Shown: positions 26,711-36,341, counted from the stretch's first letter. The stretch: DNA of 64,000 bases from an uncultured Clostridia bacterium (GCA_947625245.1 CANQNO010000005.1:34415-98414), one strand, 5' to 3'. Notes: a model not told the origin generated them from the sequence alone. Made by a program: numbers and translations.

Positions 26711-28836
26711 CAGTTGCTCGTCCTGTAAGCTTCTATTATGCGCTTGTCCTTTTTTAAACGGTTTAAGAGAAGGTCTATATCGGAACGCCTGTTCAAAGTT
26801 ACTTTAATGTCGAACTCCGCCTGCTTTTCCCTGTTGACCCTGCCTACGATATTTGTCATTGACAGGTGCATTTCGGCTATTTCGGCGACGATGACCGCCG
26901 CGACGCCGCTGTCGTCCTCGGCAATGACTTTTATACCCGCTATAAAGCCCGAATTTATATCGCCCGTCCACTGCGCGGGCTGAAGCCTTGCGCGGTCAAG
27001 CTCCGAAATGTTGGCGCAGTCCTTGCGGTGGACAATTACCCCCCTGCCGCGGGAGACGAAGCCGACGATTTCGTCGCCCGGAACGGGGTTACAGCACTGC
27101 GCAAAGCGCACCAAAAGCCCGCTTTCGCCGTTTACGGTAACGCTTCCCGAAGCGGTGCGGCTTATGCTTTTGCCCGTAACGTCCGCGCTTTGGGGAGTAT
27201 CCTTTTTGTAGTAGTCTATAAGCTTGAAAATAATCTGGTTCACGCCGACGGCGCCGTAGCCCACGGACGCCATCATCTCGTCGACAGAGCTGAATACAAG
27301 TTTACTTGAAAGTTTTTTGAAAGAGCTTTCGGTGAGCAGTTCCGAAAGGGCGTATCCGCGGCGCTTTGCTTCGGCTTCGAGCATGCTGCGCCCCGTTTTT
27401 ACATTGTCCTCTTTCATCTCCCGCTTGAAAAACTGCCTGATTTTTTGCCTTGCGGAACCCGATTTTACAAATTTAAGCCAATCCCACGACGGACCTTTGC
27501 CGTTTGACTGCGTTAAAATTTCGACTATGTCGCCCGTTTGGAGAGTGGAATTTAAGGGCACTATCTTGCCGTTCACCTTTGCGCCGACGCATTTGTTGCC
27601 GACTTCGGAGTGGATGGCGTATGCAAAGTCCACGGGCGTGGCTTCGGGCGGGAGAGAGATCACCTTGCCTTTGGGCGTGAACACAAGCAATTCCTCGTCG
27701 TACAGGTCTGTTTTTAGGCTGTCCACAAAGTCCTTGCTCTCGTCTACGCTCCCCTCCCAATTCATTACGTCGCGTATCCAGCTCAAGCGGGCGTCGAAGT
27801 TGGTTTCGGTGGTCTTTTGTTCCTTGTATTTCCAATGCGCGGCAATGCCGTACTCCGCCATTTTGTGCATTTCCACCGTGCGGATCTGTATTTCGAAAAA
27901 CTGACCGAAGTTGGTGACGACGGTGGTGTGCAATGACTGGTACATATTGCGTTTGGGTGTGGCGATATAATCCTTAAAACGCCCCGGTACGGGCTTCCAC
28001 TGCTTATGTATCTTGCCCAAAACTTCGTAGCACTCTTCCACCGTGTCCACAATTACGCGCACGGCGGTTAAATCGTATATCTGGTCGAGGGTTTTCCCCT
28101 GGTTTTTCATTTTGCGGTATATGGAATAAAAGTGTTTGGGACGCCCCAGCACTTCGCCCTCTATATTGCTTTCTTTTAAAATTTCCTTGATTTCGTTTAC
28201 AACGAACTCCACGAATTCCTGCCTTTCGTTGAGTTCCTGATGTATGTTGGTGACAAGGAATTCGTACGCTTCGGGGTCGAGATATTTTAGGCACAGGTCT
28301 TCGAGCTCGCACTTTATCTGCGAAATGCCGAGCCGCCCCGCTATAGGCGCAAAAACTTCGATAGTCTCTTTGGCTATGCGCTGCTGCCGCTCGTTTGAGA
28401 GGTAGTTCAATGAACGCATATTGTGCAGCCTGTCGGCGAGTTTTATTATTATAACCCGCACGTCGTCCGCCATTGCCACGAAAATTTTGCGGAAATTTTC
28501 GGCGTCCTCTTCCTCGTGGGTGTGATAATTGATTTTATCAAGCTTTGTGACCCCGTCGACGAGCGTTAAAATCTCTATCCCGAAACGCGACCTTATGTCG
28601 TCGGCTGTAGCGGGGGTGTCCTCTATTACGTCGTGCAAAAACGCCGCGGCTACTGTGGGCACGTCCAAACCGAGGTCTATGAGTATTTCCGCCACCGCGC
28701 AGGGGTGGGTAAAATACGGCTCGCCCGAGGCGCGCTTTTGCCCCCTGTGCATTTCTTCGGCGTAATTGTAGGCGGAAAGAAGCAACGCCTGTTCTTCGCC
28801 GGTGTAGTTATTGTGAATTTTATCGAGTACCGTCAT
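26710..28836 (-). CDS. relA: Bifunctional (p)ppGpp synthetase/hydrolase Rel
   Basis: 708 residues. An HD hydrolase domain (YFTHPCAVAEIL, AFLHDVIEDT), synthetase domain (RPKHFYSIYRKM, YDLTAVRVIVDT, DYIATPKRNMYQSLHTTV), TGS domain (VFTPKGKVISLPPEATPVDF) and C-terminal zinc-finger-like (CCNPVPGDEIVG) and ACT domains appear in the usual order. It makes and degrades the stringent-response alarmone. It overlaps recJ by 17 nt. Confidence 0.96.
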   Translation of the reverse strand: MTVLDKIHNNYTGEEQALLLSAYNYAEEMHRGQKRASGEPYFTHPCAVAEILIDLGLDVPTVAAAFLHDVIEDTPATADDIRSRFGIEILTLVDGVTKLDKINYHTHEEEDAENFRKIFVAMADDVRVIIIKLADRLHNMRSLNYLSNERQQRIAKETIEVFAPIAGRLGISQIKCELEDLCLKYLDPEAYEFLVTNIHQELNERQEFVEFVVNEIKEILKESNIEGEVLGRPKHFYSIYRKMKNQGKTLDQIYDLTAVRVIVDTVEECYEVLGKIHKQWKPVPGRFKDYIATPKRNMYQSLHTTVVTNFGQFFEIQIRTVEMHKMAEYGIAAHWKYKEQKTTETNFDARLSWIRDVMNWEGSVDESKDFVDSLKTDLYDEELLVFTPKGKVISLPPEATPVDFAYAIHSEVGNKCVGAKVNGKIVPLNSTLQTGDIVEILTQSNGKGPSWDWLKFVKSGSARQKIRQFFKREMKEDNVKTGRSMLEAEAKRRGYALSELLTESSFKKLSSKLVFSSVDEMMASVGYGAVGVNQIIFKLIDYYKKDTPQSADVTGKSISRTASGSVTVNGESGLLVRFAQCCNPVPGDEIVGFVSRGRGVIVHRKDCANISELDRARLQPAQWTGDINSGFIAGIKVIAEDDSGVAAVIVAEIAEMHLSMTNIVGRVNREKQAEFDIKVTLNRRSDIDLLLNRLKKDKRIIEAYRTSN

Positions 28837-31147
28837 CGTTTACCTCCGCTTTCAATCCGCAAACCGAATTATACAAACCCGACAGCGACAAATCCGTTTT
28901 TATGCCGCGGAAAACCGTGAGCGCGCCGTTTTCGAAAGACAGCAAGCCGAGCTCCCCGAAAACATAGAGCGCAAACGCGACCTGCACGGGCGGAAATCCC
29001 AAATTGTTTTGGGCGGCGACCTCTTCGGCACAGCCGCCGCGAAGATTGCCCGCATTTGCGCACAGCGCGGAAAATATCTTTAAAAGCTCCGTCCTTTCGG
29101 TGGAAATTTCATTGAGAAACGAGGGCTTTCTTTTGCGGGAACAGGCTTTAACGCAACTTGCCGCAACCGTAGGGTTGCATATCTTATAAGGATCGTACAG
29201 ATAAACCACCCTGCCGTAGCCGCTTAAATCGGCGTCGGGATGGGGCGACAACAATATTACCGACAGGTTGTTTTTAAAGACGGGGAAAAACAAGTCCACG
29301 CCCAAACCGGCGGGAATATTGAACTGCGACAGATCGGAATAATCTTCGGCTATGAAAACCGTTCCGAATTCGGGGCAAGAGGAAAGCTCGCGGTTAATCT
29401 CTCCGCGGCTTAACCGCTCTATTTCGCAGGGCAGTCCTTCACGCGCAAAGGCGGAAAGGTTGTTCAAATTAATTTCGGCGGAAGCGTATTTGCCCGCGGA
29501 ATTATCGTAAATCACGTCCCGCACAAAGCCCTTGACGTATTCCTTGCCGCGGAAAGTGGATATATTGTATTCGAAAATCAATTTTTTGGGAGCGCGGCTC
29601 TCCAAAAGCCCCGCAAAGCGGAGCCCGCCGAAATAGACCATTTCGAAATTGCCGTGCTTCATGGAAATGTGCGTGGACTGCGCCTTGACAGGGCGTACCG
29701 GCATTGCGCCCTCTTCGAGCACGAACATGGGGCGTTTGTTGCCCACTCCGAAGGGTTCGAGCATTTCCAGCTCGCGCGCGAAGCGGGGAGAAAATTCCCC
29801 TTTCAGTTCCCCGCCCACATACACCGCGGGGCTGAAATCTTCACCCGAAAAGTTAGCGAGCATATACTCGTTTAAAGCGGATTTCATCGCGTCGTAATTA
29901 TCGGCGGTGACGTTGACGCCCGCCGCCTGCGAGTGCCCGCCGAATTCCGCAATGTATTGCCCTGCGGATTTTAAAGCCTCGAATATGTTCACGCTTTCGA
30001 CCGAACGCGCCGAACCGCGGTACATGTCGCCGTTCCGCACGAAGAGTATTACGGGCCGCGAATATTCGTCGGCGAGACGCGCGGCGACTATGCCCACAAA
30101 GCCCGGGTTCCAATCCTCGCCCGAAAGAATTATTATTTTATCGTTAACCGCCTGACCTGCAAGCATTTTTTTTGCCGAAAGGTACAGCTCATCGCAATAT
30201 TTTTGCCTCTCGGAATTGTAATCCGCAAGCCTTGCCGCAAGCAGCTCCGTCTCCTTTTCGTCGGTTTGGTTGAAGAGTTCGAGCGCGGCGTTGGCGTCGC
30301 CCATCCTGCCCGCCGCATTGATTTTGGGAGCGACGGAAAAAGCGAGGGTTTGGGAAGTGACGGTGGCGTCCTTGTAAAACCGCGAATAACAGGACCGCGG
30401 GTTGGAATTTATGAGTTTGAGCCCCTCGTACACAATATCCCTGTTTTCGCCCGTAAGCGGTACGCTGTCGGCAACCGTGGCGATTGCCGCAAAGTCGAGA
30501 TATTTATATGCCGCTTCGCCCAAAAGCGCACAGGCGACTTTGAACGCGACGCCCGCGCCGCAGAGGTTGTCGTAAGGATATCCGTCGTTGAATTTGGGGT
30601 TTATGCATATACAGCCGGGTAGAGTTGCGGGGAGTTCGTGGTGGTCGGTGACTATCACTTCCGCTCCCTTTTCCTTTATGTATTCCACTTCTTCCGCGCA
30701 GGATATGCCGCAGTCCACAGTTATTACAAGCCGCGGCGAATAAGCTTCAAAAAGCCCGTCTATCAGTTCTTTGGAAAGACCGTAACCGTTCCGCCTTTCG
30801 GGAACGCACAGCGCGGGGGTGATGCCGTAATCTTTGAGCGCGCCGCCCAGAATAGTTGCGGCGCATATGCCGTCGGCGTCGTAATCGCCGTAAACCGCAA
30901 CGTTCCATCCCCCGTCGCGGGCGCGGGTTATTAAATTTACGGCTTCGCGCATGCCCCCCATCTTAAAAGGCGGTATAAACCGCTCTTTGGAAGGGTGCAA
31001 AAAGTTGAGTATGCTCTCCCTGTCGCGTATTCCCCTGCCGTAAAGAATTTTTACCGTGCCGAAGCAAAGGTCGCACTCCTTGGCAAGTTCGCCTATGGTA
31101 TTGAGTTGTTCTTCCGAAAATTCGTATTCGGGTAAAATTCTCTTCAT
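28820..31147 (-). CDS. recJ: Single-stranded-DNA-specific exonuclease RecJ
   Basis: 775 residues. The DHH phosphoesterase core shows YGDYDADGICAATI, VTDHHELP and a DHHA1 domain (GGHSQAAGVNV). A long C-terminal extension follows the OB-fold region. It is a 5'-3' ssDNA exonuclease for repair and recombination. It opens the recJ-rel-MBL-hemZ unit and no ribosome binding site is obvious before ATG. Confidence 0.93.
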   Translation of the reverse strand: MKRILPEYEFSEEQLNTIGELAKECDLCFGTVKILYGRGIRDRESILNFLHPSKERFIPPFKMGGMREAVNLITRARDGGWNVAVYGDYDADGICAATILGGALKDYGITPALCVPERRNGYGLSKELIDGLFEAYSPRLVITVDCGISCAEEVEYIKEKGAEVIVTDHHELPATLPGCICINPKFNDGYPYDNLCGAGVAFKVACALLGEAAYKYLDFAAIATVADSVPLTGENRDIVYEGLKLINSNPRSCYSRFYKDATVTSQTLAFSVAPKINAAGRMGDANAALELFNQTDEKETELLAARLADYNSERQKYCDELYLSAKKMLAGQAVNDKIIILSGEDWNPGFVGIVAARLADEYSRPVILFVRNGDMYRGSARSVESVNIFEALKSAGQYIAEFGGHSQAAGVNVTADNYDAMKSALNEYMLANFSGEDFSPAVYVGGELKGEFSPRFARELEMLEPFGVGNKRPMFVLEEGAMPVRPVKAQSTHISMKHGNFEMVYFGGLRFAGLLESRAPKKLIFEYNISTFRGKEYVKGFVRDVIYDNSAGKYASAEINLNNLSAFAREGLPCEIERLSRGEINRELSSCPEFGTVFIAEDYSDLSQFNIPAGLGVDLFFPVFKNNLSVILLSPHPDADLSGYGRVVYLYDPYKICNPTVAASCVKACSRKRKPSFLNEISTERTELLKIFSALCANAGNLRGGCAEEVAAQNNLGFPPVQVAFALYVFGELGLLSFENGALTVFRGIKTDLSLSGLYNSVCGLKAEVNDDGTR

Positions 31148-31161
31148 AATACCGTAAAGAC

Positions 31162-31186
31162 AAAAAAAGGCGGGTCGCCCCGCCTT
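31162..31186 (-). terminator. Terminator after secF
   Basis: An 8-bp GC stem (AAGGCGGG / CCCGCCTT) followed on the minus strand by seven Ts. Confidence 0.85.
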
Positions 31187-31200
31187 GAAAATTTAAAAGG

Positions 31201-32184
31201 TCAACCCTTCTTTTGGGAGGGCTCTGCGGTTTTTCCGCTCAACTTGCCGAATAACGCGTACACGGCGGGTGCGAAAATTACGCTGCCGTAAAAGCTTACC
31301 GCAAACGCAACCAGCGCGCACAGCGAAGCCGAAAGTATAACCGTCAACGACAGCGAGCTTATTGCGGTGAATACGAATACGAGTATTGCCGCCACGGCAA
31401 GGAAGGCGCAGAACACGAGGTTGGTTTTAAATGTTCTGCGCGCGCACAAGTCGCACAATTCCCCGGCGGAAAGCTTTGCGTTGTCCGCGTCTTTGCGCGC
31501 CCTTTTGATGTTTTCGAACAAAACGGTAAGGCAGAGCGCGGTGACGAGCGAACCGATTACCGCAAACGTCATAACCGAAGAAGTTACCGGAATTCTGCAA
31601 AGCGCAAGCACTGCGGCAAAAAGCCCGGCGTTGTGAAGTTGTATTATAAGAGCCGCGCACATTGCCGACAGCTTATAGCGTATAAGCGAATACAAAACCT
31701 GAACGGCGATTATTACCGCAACGGCTATCGCCGCGCGGGAAAGCGCCTGACCCCCGCCCAATACGGCGCACTCTGTGCCGAAAGAGGCGCGCGACTGCGA
31801 AACCGTATCTTCGGCGGCAGCCGCTTGCAGCGAAGCGTTAATTCCTTCTACCGCTCCCTTTAACTTGCCGTCGTCGGTCTTTTGGGAAAATTTATAAGTA
31901 ATTTCGTTGGAAGTTCCGTTATCCGCTTCGGTGGAGACAAAGCTCTTTATACCCGCCTTGCCGAATTCGGCTTCGCAGATCTCTTTCACGTCGGCGGCTT
32001 CGCCGAATTCAGCGTAAACATAGCTTACCGTAACGGACTTGTAGCCCGAATATTCTCCGCCATAGCCGAAAAATCCGCCGCCTATAAAATGGAATACGGT
32101 TCCGAGCGCCATGCCCAAAACTATTATCGCAAACGAAATTATGGCAAATATGCGCAATTTAGAAGCAAATTTAAAATTATTCAT
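31201..32184 (-). CDS. secF: Protein translocase subunit SecF
   Basis: 327 residues from ATG overlapping the secD stop by 8 nt; longer upstream open frame lacks family similarity. It has a first transmembrane helix (IFAIISFAIIVLGMALG), a periplasmic-side loop and five further helices with the conserved YSLIRYKLSAMCAALI region. SecF partners SecD to use the proton motive force in late protein export. It is somewhat divergent in sequence but the architecture is complete. Confidence 0.85.
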   Translation of the reverse strand: MNNFKFASKLRIFAIISFAIIVLGMALGTVFHFIGGGFFGYGGEYSGYKSVTVSYVYAEFGEAADVKEICEAEFGKAGIKSFVSTEADNGTSNEITYKFSQKTDDGKLKGAVEGINASLQAAAAEDTVSQSRASFGTECAVLGGGQALSRAAIAVAVIIAVQVLYSLIRYKLSAMCAALIIQLHNAGLFAAVLALCRIPVTSSVMTFAVIGSLVTALCLTVLFENIKRARKDADNAKLSAGELCDLCARRTFKTNLVFCAFLAVAAILVFVFTAISSLSLTVILSASLCALVAFAVSFYGSVIFAPAVYALFGKLSGKTAEPSQKKG

Positions 32185-33679
32185 CGTCTTCCACCTTCCT
32201 CTCAAAACCGCAGAATCTGAATTTATTGCGGACGGGCGACGACAGAACGTACCACATAAATCTTGTAAGCCAGTGCAGTACGTACGAAGCGAGCACACCT
32301 ATAAGGAATATCAGCCCGCAGGCGGCAAGTTCGCCGACGCCGACCAAAGCCATGATCGCCGATGCAATTATAAGCACGATATGCACGTCGAGTACGCCGA
32401 AAAGCGATTTTTTGTAACCGAGCTTAACGGACGACTGGATTGTTCTGCCCACCGTGGTTTCGTATCTTACATTTTCGAAAACATAGAAGTTGGACGCGCA
32501 CAGTACAGCAAGCCCGAGAATTGCGTTAAGTACGCCCGCTATTGTTACCTGCACACCCGTAAGGAGCATTGCCGTGGCGAGCGCGACAGAGTACGCCGCG
32601 ATCATTATGGAGTTGACAATGCCGAGCAGTCTGTATCTTATTATGGAATAGATGATAGCCGCGGCTATTATTACGAGCACTGCCGCGCCCAGCCATATTG
32701 CGGCGTTTTTGCCGAATTCGGGAGTGGACGCCGCCAATGACGATATACTGCCCGATTTAGCGTCGTTGTACTTGTTGGTAATAAGCTGTCCTTTTGCAAC
32801 CGAATCGATAGCTATTGCATAGTCTTCGGAGTAGCCCTTGTCCGCCTGAAAGTACAATGTCTTTTCGGTGAGAGCCGTTCCCATCGTGAACGTAAGCCCC
32901 AAGCCCGTTTCGCCTATAAAGATATACGCCGAACCGCTTGCCCCCTCTTTGGTGAGCGCCGCGTTGATTCTTGCAAGACCTTCGTCCGTCAGCTCGATTT
33001 TAAGCGCGTGGTTGCCGCCGAGCGAATGTACGGAAGCCGATTTTACGTAGTCGCCGAGTTTTTCGCCTATTTTAAGGAGCACCGAAGCCGAACCTTCGTA
33101 AGTGGAAGAATTTCTGAGGCTCAGTTCCCCGCCGAGCGACAGGTAACTTATTGTATGGCCTATCGCGGAGAGCGCGGCGTTGCGCTCCGTATTGTCGTAA
33201 TTTTTCATGACAGCGTACGAGAAGCCCGCGGGCACCGAAATTTTTACGGCATAGCCGTCGGAAACGGTGACCGAATAACCCGTGTAACCCTTGCGGGAAA
33301 GCCTGTCCGAAATTATTTTTGCGTCTTTTTGCACACTTTCGGCAAATGCCTTTCCGTCGTCGTCGCCGAGTTTTTCTTTATCTACCCACAAACTGCCCTT
33401 TTGGACGTATTTGTTGAGATAATCCTCTCTCTTTTTGGAATTGTTTTCCTCAGTGTCGCCCACAACGCCGTTGTAATCCGCGTCCGAACGCACGCCTTCG
33501 GGATAAAGCACCGTTGTGGCGTAGCCCGTAAGGTCGCCGCCCAACGATATCTTTGAAACAAACGAATTATATCTCTCGACCCCGCCGGGCAAATTGCATG
33601 AGATCGTGGCAAACAGCGCCAGCGTCAATATAGCCGCAACCAAAAGCGCAGTTATTATCGCCGATTTAACTTTGCCCAT
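32177..33679 (-). CDS. secD: Protein translocase subunit SecD
   Basis: 500 residues starting at MGKVKS, with AGGAG 8 nt upstream; 11 earlier in-frame codons are excluded. The first transmembrane helix is followed by the conserved GGDLTGYATTVLYPEGV segment (usually GIDLxGG), a P1 domain, and six helices including RYRLLGIVNSIMIAAYSVAL. It works with SecF in protein export. The central loop is long. Confidence 0.88.
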   Translation of the reverse strand: MGKVKSAIITALLVAAILTLALFATISCNLPGGVERYNSFVSKISLGGDLTGYATTVLYPEGVRSDADYNGVVGDTEENNSKKREDYLNKYVQKGSLWVDKEKLGDDDGKAFAESVQKDAKIISDRLSRKGYTGYSVTVSDGYAVKISVPAGFSYAVMKNYDNTERNAALSAIGHTISYLSLGGELSLRNSSTYEGSASVLLKIGEKLGDYVKSASVHSLGGNHALKIELTDEGLARINAALTKEGASGSAYIFIGETGLGLTFTMGTALTEKTLYFQADKGYSEDYAIAIDSVAKGQLITNKYNDAKSGSISSLAASTPEFGKNAAIWLGAAVLVIIAAAIIYSIIRYRLLGIVNSIMIAAYSVALATAMLLTGVQVTIAGVLNAILGLAVLCASNFYVFENVRYETTVGRTIQSSVKLGYKKSLFGVLDVHIVLIIASAIMALVGVGELAACGLIFLIGVLASYVLHWLTRFMWYVLSSPVRNKFRFCGFERKVEDDE

Positions 33680-33778
33680 CGCATATCTCCTTTGATTTGG
33701 TTTATAATTCAACTACTATATTATATAGAAAAAAATTTGCGCCGTCAATAATTTTACAATCGTAAAGCATATTTTTAT

Positions 33779-33811
33779 ATAAAAAAACGGCGATACCGCT
33801 TAAATATCGCC
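33779..33811 (-). terminator. Terminator overlapping the end of the SCIFF maturase gene
   Basis: Stem GGCGATA / TATCGCC with a loop that contains the stop codon, followed by GTTTTTT on the minus strand. Confidence 0.75.
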
Positions 33812-35122
33812 CTTTTTGTGCGCCAAAGCGCGCATTCCGCACTCTATGCGCTTTTTCATCATAGTGCAGGTGACCCCGTAAGGTTTGTTTATGTCGCCCC
33901 CGAAGTGGTAGTTGTTCGCCGCACAGCCGCCGCTGCAAATGAATTTGGCAAAGCAGTTTTCGCAGCCCTTGCGGGTGAACAGGCAGCTCCCGGCAAATTT
34001 TTTGCGGATTTCCGCGTTTATTTCACCGCCGAAAACGTTGCCCATCAAAAAGTTTTTATCGCCCGCAAACTGGTGGCAGGGATAAATGTCGCCGTTAGGC
34101 ACTACCGAAAAGTATTCGTTGCCCGCGCCGCATGCCGAAACCCTTTTTTGCAGGCATACGCCCCCTTCGAGGTCGACGTTGAAATGGAAAAAGTTGAAGC
34201 CTTCGCCCTTGTCGTACTTTTTAAGGTATTCGGAAAGCAGGGTTTCGTATTCTTTGCAGATTGCGGGAAGGTGCTCTTCCTTTACGGCGAGGTCGGGTAT
34301 ATCGGTCACGACGGGCTCCATCGAAATGCTGTCAAAGCCGTTTTCGGCAAGGAAAAGGACGTCTTTGGAAAAATCGAGGTTCTTTGCGGTGAAAGTGCCG
34401 CGGACGTAGTAGGATTTGTTCCCGCGCGATTTTACGAATTTTTTGATTTTATTTATCACAAGGTCGAAACTGCCCTTGCCGTTCACCGTCTTTCTTATGG
34501 CGTCGTGGACTTCCTTTCTGCCGTCTATGCTCAAAACTACGTTCTCCATTTCGCGGTTGAAAAAGTCAATGGCGTCGTCGTCGAGCAACAGGGCGTTGGT
34601 GGTTGTGGTGAACAAGAACTTTTTACCCGTCTTTTTTTCGAGACCGCGGGCGTACGCCACTACGTTTTTAATGGTTTTAAGGCACATCAAAGGCTCGCCG
34701 CCGAAGAAGTCGGCTTCGAGCACCTTTCTCTGCCCGCTGTTCGCAACGAGAAAATCTATAGCCGCTTTTGCCGTCTCTTCGCTCATGAACTCGCGGGCGG
34801 AGTGGTATGCGCCCTCGTCGGCGAAACAATAGCGGCACCTGAGGTTGCAGTCGTGGCAGATATGCAGGCACAGGGCTTTTATTTCGGAGGATTTGGCGGG
34901 ATACGCGCGGACTTCGTCCGCAAGGAACAGCCCCTCCTTTTTCAACGCGGAAAGTTCACCCTCTATCTCATTGATTTCGGATGGCGAAAAGCGGGACAAA
35001 TCGCCGCAACCCTCGTATTTTGCGGCGACGTATTCTTTGGTTTTGAGATCGCACCCGTGCAAACTTCCGCTGCCGGAATCGTATATGTAGTGTTTGCCGA
35101 GGCATGTAAAAGCGTGTACCAT
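33800..35122 (-). CDS. scfB: SCIFF radical SAM maturase (ranthipeptide, thioether-forming)
   Basis: 440 residues from ATG; an in-frame TTG two codons earlier is less likely. The radical-SAM motif CNLRCRYC (Cys92, 96, 99) sits after a RiPP-recognition-type N-terminal domain (VHAFTCLGKHYIYDSGSG). A C-terminal SPASM/twitch region carries auxiliary-cluster cysteines (CGAGNEYFSVVPNGDIYPCH, CENCFAKFICSGGCAA). Family members (CteB-like) install gamma- or alpha-thioether bridges in the SCIFF precursor. The precursor gene lies 46 bp upstream behind a strong hairpin. Confidence 0.95.
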   Translation of the reverse strand: MVHAFTCLGKHYIYDSGSGSLHGCDLKTKEYVAAKYEGCGDLSRFSPSEINEIEGELSALKKEGLFLADEVRAYPAKSSEIKALCLHICHDCNLRCRYCFADEGAYHSAREFMSEETAKAAIDFLVANSGQRKVLEADFFGGEPLMCLKTIKNVVAYARGLEKKTGKKFLFTTTTNALLLDDDAIDFFNREMENVVLSIDGRKEVHDAIRKTVNGKGSFDLVINKIKKFVKSRGNKSYYVRGTFTAKNLDFSKDVLFLAENGFDSISMEPVVTDIPDLAVKEEHLPAICKEYETLLSEYLKKYDKGEGFNFFHFNVDLEGGVCLQKRVSACGAGNEYFSVVPNGDIYPCHQFAGDKNFLMGNVFGGEINAEIRKKFAGSCLFTRKGCENCFAKFICSGGCAANNYHFGGDINKPYGVTCTMMKKRIECGMRALAHKKGDI

Positions 35123-35131
35123 AAACAATTT

Positions 35132-35156
35132 AAGGAGCAGAGAATATCTGCTCCTT
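35132..35156 (-). terminator. Intercistronic hairpin between SCIFF peptide and maturase
   Basis: A perfect 10-bp stem (AAGGAGCAGA / TCTGCTCCTT) with a 5-nt loop. The following AAATTGTTT is a weak U tract. It could lower maturase expression relative to the peptide. Confidence 0.6.
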
Positions 35157-35168
35157 TAAAAATCCTAT

Positions 35169-35324
35169 TTACTTAACTTTCTCGGGGTTTTGTTCTCTCG
35201 TTATTCTTTCACAGCTCTGGTTGCCTACCGTACAGCTGGTTTTGCAAGCCGATTGGCAAGTGCTTCTGCATTCGCCGCAACCCGTGACTTTTCTTTCCGA
35301 AGGTTTAGCTATGGTCTTTATCAT
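35169..35324 (-). CDS. scfA: SCIFF precursor peptide (six cysteines in forty-five residues)
   Basis: A 51-residue peptide. Six Cys at 16, 19, 23, 27, 31 and 38 lie within KVTGCGECRSTC and QSACKTSCTVGNQSC, the near-invariant SCIFF core. The N-terminal leader MIKTIAKPSERK is the maturase-recognition part. AAGGAG lies 8 nt before ATG. It is the substrate of the adjacent radical SAM enzyme; SCIFF is near-universal in Clostridia and its final function is unresolved. Confidence 0.97.
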   Translation of the reverse strand: MIKTIAKPSERKVTGCGECRSTCQSACKTSCTVGNQSCERITREQNPEKVK

Positions 35325-35361
35325 TTTGGAATTCTCCTTACACCGTTATTTTATTTATTAC

Positions 35362-35390
35362 ATTATAAAATAGCGGCGGAGAAATTGCAA
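35362..35390 (-). promoter_or_regulatory. Sigma-A promoter of the SCIFF operon
   Basis: -35 TTGCAA (35385-35390), 17-bp spacer, -10 TATAAT (35362-35367), about 38 nt before the peptide start. Confidence 0.8.
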
Positions 35391-35396
35391 GCGATT

Positions 35397-35765
35397 TTAA
35401 GCCTTACTTTTTATATTGACGGCAATAACGCCCGTAACCGCGCCCGCAACGCCGCCTATAAGGATCTCGAGAAGGGTTTTCCACCCGAAAGCCAGCGATT
35501 GCGAAATGGCGCCGTAAAGGAGATATGTAAGCAAGACGGCTAAAATGCCGTAGATAGCGCCCTTGATAAGCCCCTTTTCGCCCCTTATGAATAAAAGCCC
35601 GCCGAACGCAACCGAAAGAATTTTGAAAATCTGGTTAACGGGCTTGACTACCCCCGACTGCAGGTTGAAAAGCTGGATGACGACGGTAAAAGCCAGCACG
35701 AATACCAGCGAAAACAGCACGGCGGCAAGCACCGCTTTTAAAATCTGAAATATATGTACGCGCAT
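35397..35765 (-). CDS. TIGR04086-family integral membrane protein
   Basis: 122 residues with four hydrophobic helices (AVLAAVLFSLVFVLAFTVVI; ILSVAFGGLLFI; AIYGILAVLLTYLLYG; LLEILIGGVAGAVTGVIAV). The pattern and the position between yajC and the SCIFF gene fit the TIGR04086 family, known mainly from SCIFF-containing Clostridia. Function unknown; context suggests a link to SCIFF export or the Sec system. Confidence 0.75.
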   Translation of the reverse strand: MRVHIFQILKAVLAAVLFSLVFVLAFTVVIQLFNLQSGVVKPVNQIFKILSVAFGGLLFIRGEKGLIKGAIYGILAVLLTYLLYGAISQSLAFGWKTLLEILIGGVAGAVTGVIAVNIKSKA

Positions 35766-35815
35766 AAAAATACCTCCGCTATACTATATGCGGAGGTATT
35801 TGCGTTTATTATTTA

Positions 35816-36286
35816 TTAATTGTTGTTTTCCTTTGTCTCCTGCACGGCTTCCGCCTGCGTTTCCGCGTTCTCTTCCGCGGGCTGTGCGGCGGGCTGTTCG
35901 CTTACGGGTTCTGCGGCGGGCTCTTCTTCGGACTTTTCGGTCTCTTCCTGCTTTTTCTCCACTACCGCGTCGGTCTGCCAGATAGCCTGCCTGTCAAACT
36001 TCACATAGCTCTTGCCGGCGGTCACGCTGCCCGTTTCGAGCACGAAAGTGTTCTCTTCGGCGTCGACTTCGACAACTATGCCGCAGACGCCGCCTATTGT
36101 CTTTACCTTATTTCCCGGCTTGACAGCGTCAATTAGGTCTTTGGCTTCTTTTTCCTGTTTTTTGCGCTTTTTGTTCTGGAATACCATCATGAGCACGAAC
36201 GCGGCGATGATAAGCACGAAGATTATCACCATTGCGCCGTACTGCTGGAACCATTCGACGAAAGAGGCGTTTAATGTAGTTATCAT
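35816..36286 (-). CDS. yajC: Preprotein translocase subunit YajC
   Basis: 156 residues. One transmembrane helix (about 19-37, MVIIFVLIIAAFVLMMVFQN) is followed by the YajC core (KRKKQEKEAKDLIDAVKPGN then KVKTIGGVCGIVVEVDAEEN). A long Glu/Ala-rich C-terminal tail (EEPAAEPVSEQPAAQPAEEN) makes it longer than the usual 85-110 residues. It associates with SecDF. CGGAG precedes ATG. Confidence 0.9.
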   Translation of the reverse strand: MITTLNASFVEWFQQYGAMVIIFVLIIAAFVLMMVFQNKKRKKQEKEAKDLIDAVKPGNKVKTIGGVCGIVVEVDAEENTFVLETGSVTAGKSYVKFDRQAIWQTDAVVEKKQEETEKSEEEPAAEPVSEQPAAQPAEENAETQAEAVQETKENNN

Positions 36287-36312
36287 TTCAATACTCCGTA
36301 ATGTTTTTTAAT

Positions 36313-36341
36313 AATATAATATTTTTTCGGCGATTTGGCAA
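36313..36341 (-). promoter_or_regulatory. Sigma-A promoter of yajC
   Basis: -35 TTGCCA (36336-36341), 17-bp spacer, -10 TATATT (36313-36318). Confidence 0.65.
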
